Below, piece by piece: positions 31,353 through 35,018 of a DNA stretch of 35,018 nt. Origin of the DNA: Rhodoferax sp. UBA4409 (lineage in GTDB: Bacteria > Pseudomonadota > Gammaproteobacteria > Burkholderiales > Burkholderiaceae_C); assembly GCA_002390825.1 (NCBI GenBank), contig DGQR01000173.1, positions 1-35,018 on the forward strand. The letters run 5' to 3'. The notes under the pieces are model-generated. The model was given only the letters and a program-made list of their open reading frames with translations. It made no database searches and was not told the DNA's origin. The position numbers were made by a program, and so were the translations under genes. Numbering within the stretch: the first letter of the stretch is position 1; each line of letters starts with the position of its first letter.

Positions 31353-32036
31353 TCAGCGCCTCCCGAACACAAAGGTGGCGCCCAGCCAGTTGAGCACATG
31401 GCGCACCACAAAGGACAGCAGCAGGTACACCGCCCCCACCACCATGAAAGCCTCAAACGAGCGGAAGTTGTTGCTCTGGATCAGGTCGGCCGCGTAGCTC
31501 AATTCCTTGGTTGAAATCTGCCCGCACACCGAGGAGCCCAACATCACGATCACCACCTGGCTGACCAGGCTGGGCCAGATCTTCTTCAGGGCCGGTGGCA
31601 GCACCACGTAGGTGAAGGTTTGCAGGCGGTTAAGCGCCAGGCTCACCGCCGCTTCGATCTGTCCCTTGGGCGTGGCTTCCAGCCCGGCACGGATGATCTC
31701 GGTGGAATAAGCCCCGAGGTTGATCACCATGGCAATGAAAGACGCCGTTTCGGCAGACAGTTTGAAACCCGCCGCAGGCAACCCGAAGAAGATGAAAAAC
31801 AGTTGCACGATGAAGGGCGTGTTGCGGATCAGCTCCACATACCCGCCCACCAGCGCTTGCAGCCAGCGCGGTGCATGGTCCGCGCCAAAGCCGCGTGCCC
31901 GCACCCATGCGCAGCCTACGCCCAGGGCGGTGCCCGCCACCACAGCCACGGCCGTGAGTGCCAGGGTCCAGCCCACACCGGTGAGCAGCAGCGGCCACTC
32001 GGCCAGTACCGCCCCGAAGTCGAGTTCAATGCGCAT
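31353..32036 (-). CDS. Amino acid ABC transporter permease (HisMQ type)
   Basis: A 227-residue permease with the same family signatures: GYVELIRNTPFIVQLFFIFF, GAYSTEIIRAGLEATPKGQI and EAAVSLALNRLQTFTYVVLP. It has an N-terminal membrane helix (about 12-35) and four more segments. It starts 28 bases after the binding-protein gene and precedes the second permease by three bases. The two permeases share family motifs but differ clearly in sequence, as expected for a HisM/HisQ pair. Confidence 0.92.
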   Translation of the reverse strand: MRIELDFGAVLAEWPLLLTGVGWTLALTAVAVVAGTALGVGCAWVRARGFGADHAPRWLQALVGGYVELIRNTPFIVQLFFIFFGLPAAGFKLSAETASFIAMVINLGAYSTEIIRAGLEATPKGQIEAAVSLALNRLQTFTYVVLPPALKKIWPSLVSQVVIVMLGSSVCGQISTKELSYAADLIQSNNFRSFEAFMVVGAVYLLLSFVVRHVLNWLGATFVFGRR

Positions 32037-32064
32037 GGAATGCTCTCGTCAGTTGCGTCAGGCC

Positions 32065-32862
32065 TTACAGGGGCAACTCACCCAGACCGCGACCCAGCCA
32101 CTTCTTGGCCATGGCTTCGAGCTCGCCGCTCTTCTTGGCGTCGGCAATGATTTCGTTGACTTTGGCCTTGAGCTTGTCTTCACCCTTGGCGATACCGATG
32201 AAGTTGGGGCTGTCTTTGAGCAGCAGCTTGTACTCGGCAGACAGCTGCGGGTTCTTGGTCATCATGTTGCCGGCCACCGATGCGCCCAGGGCCACGAACT
32301 GCACTTGGCCGGCGGTGAAGGCGGCGATGGTGGCGTTGTTGTCTTCAAAGCGCTTGGTATCGATACCCGACGGGGCCACTTTGCCGAGCTCCTGGTCTTC
32401 CATGGCACCACGGGTCACGCCCACCGACTTGCCAGCCAGATCGGCAAAGCTCTTGACGGGGATGTTTTTGGGGCCGAACACCGCCTGGAAGAAGGGGGAG
32501 TAGGCGGACGAGAAGTCGATCACTTTTTCGCGGTCGGGGTTCTTGCCCAAGGTGGCGATCACCAGGTCGGCCTTTTTGGTTTGCAGTGCGGGAATGCGGC
32601 TGGCGCTCACCACCACCACCAGCTCCACCGGTACGCCCATCTTTTTGCCGATGAGGTTGGCCATATCAATGTCCAGGCCGATGGGCTTGAGGTCGGTGCC
32701 CACAAAGCCGTAAGGCGCGGAGTCGGTCTGCACCGCGACCTTGAGCACCTTGGATTTCATGATGTCGTCCAGCGCGGTTTGCGCTTGCACGCCGGTGGCA
32801 GCCAGCAAGGCGCCGGTGGCCAGCGCCAGGGCAAAAGTGCGTTTGTTCAAGGGGAAGGTCAT
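32065..32862 (-). CDS. Amino acid ABC transporter substrate-binding protein
   Basis: A 265-residue periplasmic binding protein of SBP family 3. A signal peptide (FALALATGALLAATGVQAQ) is followed by VLKVAVQTDSAPYGFVG, LKPIGLDIDMANLIGKKMGV, KADLVIATLGKNPDREKVID and DLAGKSVGVTRGAMEDQELG. It captures the ligand, probably an amino acid, for the adjacent permeases. The ATG overlaps the stop of the GntR regulator gene by four bases (ATGA). A 16-base palindrome (32912-32927) lies 50-65 bases upstream inside gntR and may be an operator. Confidence 0.93.
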   Translation of the reverse strand: MTFPLNKRTFALALATGALLAATGVQAQTALDDIMKSKVLKVAVQTDSAPYGFVGTDLKPIGLDIDMANLIGKKMGVPVELVVVVSASRIPALQTKKADLVIATLGKNPDREKVIDFSSAYSPFFQAVFGPKNIPVKSFADLAGKSVGVTRGAMEDQELGKVAPSGIDTKRFEDNNATIAAFTAGQVQFVALGASVAGNMMTKNPQLSAEYKLLLKDSPNFIGIAKGEDKLKAKVNEIIADAKKSGELEAMAKKWLGRGLGELPL

Positions 32863-33632
32863 AGCAGGGCTCCAAGGTAGGTTGAGGGGGATGAAGAGGA
32901 TTTGTCTGCAAGGCTTGTATGCAAGCCCTGTGCCAAACGCACCGGTTTGGCCTTGCTGCTTTCGCTCACGGGGCTGAGGGCATTGCGCAGCTCGGCCAGC
33001 GGGTCCTCAGTCGCGGGCTGCAGGCGCAATGCGTCCTGCACATGGCCGATGTGTTGTTGCATGAGTTGTTCTGCGAGCACCCAATCGGATTGCTCCAGCG
33101 CTTCGACAATGCGGCCGTGCTCCGCGCACGAGTGGGCCGCATCGTGGGACGACTGGTAGAGCATCGCGATCAAGGTGGTGCGCGCGGTGAAGTCGCGCAG
33201 GGTGTCGGCCAGCAGGCTGTTACCCAGGCATTCGGCCAGGCACACATGGAAGTCGCCCAGCAGGTAGCTGCGCAGCCCCACATCGGTGCCTTTCACGGCA
33301 GCCTGCTCGGTCTTGATGTGCGCTTTGAGGGTTTTGATGGCCGCCTTGCTCACCTCGGTGGTGCAGCGGATCAGGCCCATCTCGATCACGCGGCGGGCTT
33401 CAAAAGCCTCGCGCGCTTCGCTCAGTGAGGGCTCGATCACATACCAGCCGCGCCGGCTACTGACGGTGACAATGCCGCGCGCCGCCAGGCGGGTCAGCGC
33501 CTCGCGGACTATGGTGCGGCTGCAGTCAAACACCATGGCCAGTTGCTGCTCGCCCAGACGTGCGCCGGGGGCCAGCTTCTGGGCCATGATGGCTTCAATG
33601 ATGCGGGTGCTGATGTCGGATGCGTGGGCCAT
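32859..33632 (-). CDS. GntR-family (FadR/FCD) transcriptional regulator
   Basis: A 257-residue regulator: N-terminal winged HTH (GARLGEQQLAMVFDCSRTIV, REALTRLAARGIVTVSSRRG) and an FCD ligand-binding domain (about 75-215) with metal-ligand-type DFH and H residues (LGDFHVCLAECLGNSLLAD, EHGRIVEAL). A 40-residue Ser-rich tail follows the domain. It probably controls the ABC operon it heads, as its stop codon overlaps the binding-protein ATG. The ATG at 33632 gives a standard N-terminus; the longer frame to 33770 adds an unlikely extension. Two candidate operators, one upstream of this ATG and one inside its 3' end, fit autoregulation. The effector is unknown. Confidence 0.9.
   Translation of the reverse strand: MAHASDISTRIIEAIMAQKLAPGARLGEQQLAMVFDCSRTIVREALTRLAARGIVTVSSRRGWYVIEPSLSEAREAFEARRVIEMGLIRCTTEVSKAAIKTLKAHIKTEQAAVKGTDVGLRSYLLGDFHVCLAECLGNSLLADTLRDFTARTTLIAMLYQSSHDAAHSCAEHGRIVEALEQSDWVLAEQLMQQHIGHVQDALRLQPATEDPLAELRNALSPVSESSKAKPVRLAQGLHTSLADKSSSSPSTYLGALL
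32912..32927. promoter_or_regulatory. Candidate GntR operator upstream of the ABC binding-protein gene
   Basis: GGCTTG-TATG-CAAGCC is a near-perfect 16-base palindrome with one mismatched central pair. It lies inside the 3' coding part of gntR, 50-65 bases before the binding-protein ATG, and shares GCTTGTAT with the site at 33662-33676 (read on the minus strand). Confidence 0.5.
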
Positions 33633-33661
33633 AGTGCATCCGGACCAGCAGATTCCGTGCC

Positions 33662-33676
33662 ACTGGTATACAAGCT
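33662..33676. promoter_or_regulatory. Candidate GntR operator in the gntR promoter region
   Basis: The plus strand reads ACTGGTATACAAGCT, with a GTATAC core that fits the GT-N-AC pattern recalled for GntR/FadR sites. It lies about 30-44 bases before the regulator's ATG. Read on the minus strand it shares GCTTGTAT with the palindrome at 32912-32927. Confidence 0.5.
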
Positions 33677-33748
33677 CTGTGCACCATGGCAGGGACGGGT
33701 GTGCACGGGAGCGGGGCTCAACCTCCCTATCCCGGTGCGGGGGAAGCG

Positions 33749-34645
33749 TCAGGACATGCCGGCAATCCACTCCGCCCAGTAATCGATACAGGCGCGGATT
33801 TTCGGCAAGCGGTGCCGCTCCTGCAGCATCACAGCAAAGATGGGAACCCGGCCACCGTCGAAATGCGTTTGCAGCAAGGGCACCAGTTCGCCAGAGCGCA
33901 CCAAGGGTGCTGCCATCAAGTCATTCAGGCGGGCGATACCTACCCCGTGGCGCACCAGGCTGAGCACCACTGCCGTGTTGTCGGTGCGGGTGTGTCCGGG
34001 CACGGCCAGCGCCGCGGTGGTGCTGCCTCCAGCGCGAGTCCAGCGGTTCAGGGTGGGGCTGGCGCTATTGGCGATCAGGTGATGGCGGGCGAGGTCGTCC
34101 GGATGCTGGGGTGTGCCACAGCGCGCCAGATAAGCGGGTGCGGCATAGAGGCTGCGGCCGTGTTCACCAATTTTTCGCGCCACCAAGGTGTCGCTGTTCG
34201 GACTGCCGGTGCGGATGGCAATGTCAATGCCGTCGCGGGCCATGTCAGCAACGCGGTCGTCGGCATTAATGTCGATGTGCAAGGCCGGGTGACGGTCATA
34301 CAAGCCCTGCAAGCCGGGTGCAATGACACATTCGGCCAGCAAGGGGCTCACGCTGACACGCACCCAGCCACTGGGCCCGCTGAGCTTGCCGTTGAGTTCG
34401 CTGTCCAACTCGGCGGTGGTGTCCAGCAGGCGCTGGCCGTAGGAGAGTAGGGTGTCGCCTTCGTCGGTCAGGCTCAGGCCATGGGTGGTGCGGTGCAGCA
34501 GGCGCACGCCGCAGGCCGCCTCCAACCGGGTCAGCGCACGGGTGACCTGGCTCACCGGCACATTGCGCTCGCGGGCTGCGGCTGACAGGGTGCCCAGCTT
34601 GGCAATACGGGTGAACAGGGCGACGTCATCGAGTTGGAGTTGCAT
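33749..34645 (-). CDS. LysR-family transcriptional regulator
   Basis: A 298-residue LysR-type regulator: HTH in LDDVALFTRIAKLGTLSAAA and VPVSQVTRALTRLEAACGVR followed by LLHRTTHGLSLTDEGDTLL, then a periplasmic-binding-like effector domain (about 90-295, WVRVSVSPLLAECVIAPGLQ, DIAIRTGSPNSDTLVARK, VRHGVGIARLNDLMAAPLV). The GRR-type loop and PBP2 shape resemble the CrgA subgroup. The ATG at 34645 gives the normal N-terminus; the TTG-opened longer frame is unlikely. It lies divergent from the 59-residue ORF and the tautomerase-like gene, across a gap of 137 bases with a strong palindrome 25 bases upstream of its start, the usual arrangement for LysR regulators controlling a neighbour. Confidence 0.93.
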   Translation of the reverse strand: MQLQLDDVALFTRIAKLGTLSAAARERNVPVSQVTRALTRLEAACGVRLLHRTTHGLSLTDEGDTLLSYGQRLLDTTAELDSELNGKLSGPSGWVRVSVSPLLAECVIAPGLQGLYDRHPALHIDINADDRVADMARDGIDIAIRTGSPNSDTLVARKIGEHGRSLYAAPAYLARCGTPQHPDDLARHHLIANSASPTLNRWTRAGGSTTAALAVPGHTRTDNTAVVLSLVRHGVGIARLNDLMAAPLVRSGELVPLLQTHFDGGRVPIFAVMLQERHRLPKIRACIDYWAEWIAGMS

Positions 34646-34669
34646 GCCGCGATTGTGCTGGCGGGAGCT

Positions 34670-34696
34670 TTGGTTTTGCAAATAGTGCAAAACCAA
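34670..34696. promoter_or_regulatory. LysR-type operator palindrome
   Basis: Arms TTGGTTTTGCA (34670-34680) and TGCAAAACCAA (34686-34696) are perfectly complementary around AATAG. It contains the LysR signature T-N11-A (T at 34677, A at 34689). It lies between the divergent lysR gene and the small ORF at 34783. Confidence 0.75.
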
Positions 34697-34782
34697 TATG
34701 GGTTTGGTGATGTTTCCGAAGCTTTGTACTTTCCATAAAGTTCAAACCATCGCAGCAAGACCTGAACCTACCGGAGTCCACC

Positions 34783-34962
34783 ATGTACCCAGCCGCCCCT
34801 GAAAACACTGCACTCGTCCAACTTCATGATCACTCCCGCCGAGAAGCCAGTCGCCTGCGCCGCGAAGCGGTAAATGAGTTCTGGTGCAACGCTGCCCGCC
34901 TGATGGCGCACCTGGTCCGCCGCCTTACCCATTCCACCCCAACCACCACCCAGAAAGCCTGA
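34783..34962 (+). CDS. Small basic protein, unrecognised
   Basis: A 59-residue ORF: MYPAAPENTALVQLHDHSRR, then a helical Arg/Ala-rich middle (EASRLRREAVNEFWCNAARL) and a Thr-rich tail. GGAG sits seven bases before the ATG, and the stop (TGA, 34960-34962) is two bases before the ATG of the next frame, so the pair is likely one operon under the LysR palindrome. No signal peptide. The amphipathic Arg-rich stretch resembles small regulatory proteins of unknown role, but I recognise no family. Confidence 0.6.
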   Translation: MYPAAPENTALVQLHDHSRREASRLRREAVNEFWCNAARLMAHLVRRLTHSTPTTTQKA

Positions 34963-34964
34963 CC

Positions 34965-35018
34965 ATGCCAACTTTGCAACTCAAAGTCTCGCCACTTCAA
35001 AACCCATCTCGCTATCGC
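34965..35018 (+). CDS. Tautomerase-like protein, N-terminal fragment
   Basis: The first 18 codons read MPTLQLKVSPLQNPSRYR and run off the right edge. A proline directly after the initiator methionine, followed by a beta-strand such as TLQLKVS, is the start of 4-oxalocrotonate-tautomerase-like enzymes, where Pro-1 is the catalytic base. The fragment is too short for certainty. It follows the 59-residue ORF by two bases and would share its promoter. Confidence 0.5.
   Translation, partial: MPTLQLKVSPLQNPSRYR

Overview
The window looks like a chromosomal segment of a betaproteobacterium of the order Burkholderiales, most likely family Comamonadaceae and close to Rhodoferax. The reasons are high-GC coding sequence, an orphan Bug/TctC-type binding protein, the neighbourhood tgt/queA/recG/oxyR/ubiA (an order I recall from Burkholderiales), and a short dispersed repeat of a type I associate from memory with Rhodoferax and relatives. 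The genus is inference. I see no rRNA, tRNA, CRISPR array, insertion sequence or prophage, and no gene-free stretch above 300 bases; the longest is the roughly 200 bases at 162-360.

Layout, left to right. 1-3714: tgt (cut by the left edge) and queA, the last two enzymes of queuosine synthesis, same strand but separated by an antiparallel secreted phytase-like esterase gene. 3800-5459: an uncharacterised protein with a possible Cys-His-Asp triad and an orphan TctC-type binding protein. 5529-11499: recG, an unknown membrane-anchored protein, a DMT exporter, oxyR with both redox cysteines, and ubiA. 11555-11872: a secreted PsiF-repeat protein with a clear terminator and a terminator-like hairpin in its leader. 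12014-16180: argS, a SPOR-domain protein, a DsbA-type oxidoreductase and a DHH phosphoesterase. 16255-20918: a tight run lptA-lptB-rpoN-rRNA methyltransferase-PIN nuclease in which every junction overlaps or abuts. 20930-25332 (minus): a membrane FMN glutamate-synthase-like protein translationally coupled to a large hybrid sensor kinase. 25388-26209: a YecA/UPF0149 protein. 26220-27846 (minus): a fluoroacetate-dehalogenase-like hydrolase overlapping an SDR. 27965-28819: an orphan solute-binding protein. 28829-33632 (minus): a seven-gene run gntR-SBP-permease-permease-ATPase-pgpA-cinA. 33749-35018: a LysR regulator facing a small 59-residue ORF and the start of a tautomerase-like gene across a strong palindrome.

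The most notable signal is a repeat of about 58 bp with four copies that align without gaps over 50 positions (10580-10637, 17878-17927, 20872-20928, 29276-29332) and a possible fifth, degenerate copy near 3756-3808. Three of the four lie wholly or partly in coding sequence: inside rpoN, at the 5' end of cinA, and over the last codons and stop of the PIN gene. The fourth fills the oxyR-ubiA gap and ends four bases before the ubiA start codon. Other points worth checking are the complete dehalogenase active site, a candidate operator pair around the GntR/ABC operon, and the LysR palindrome.
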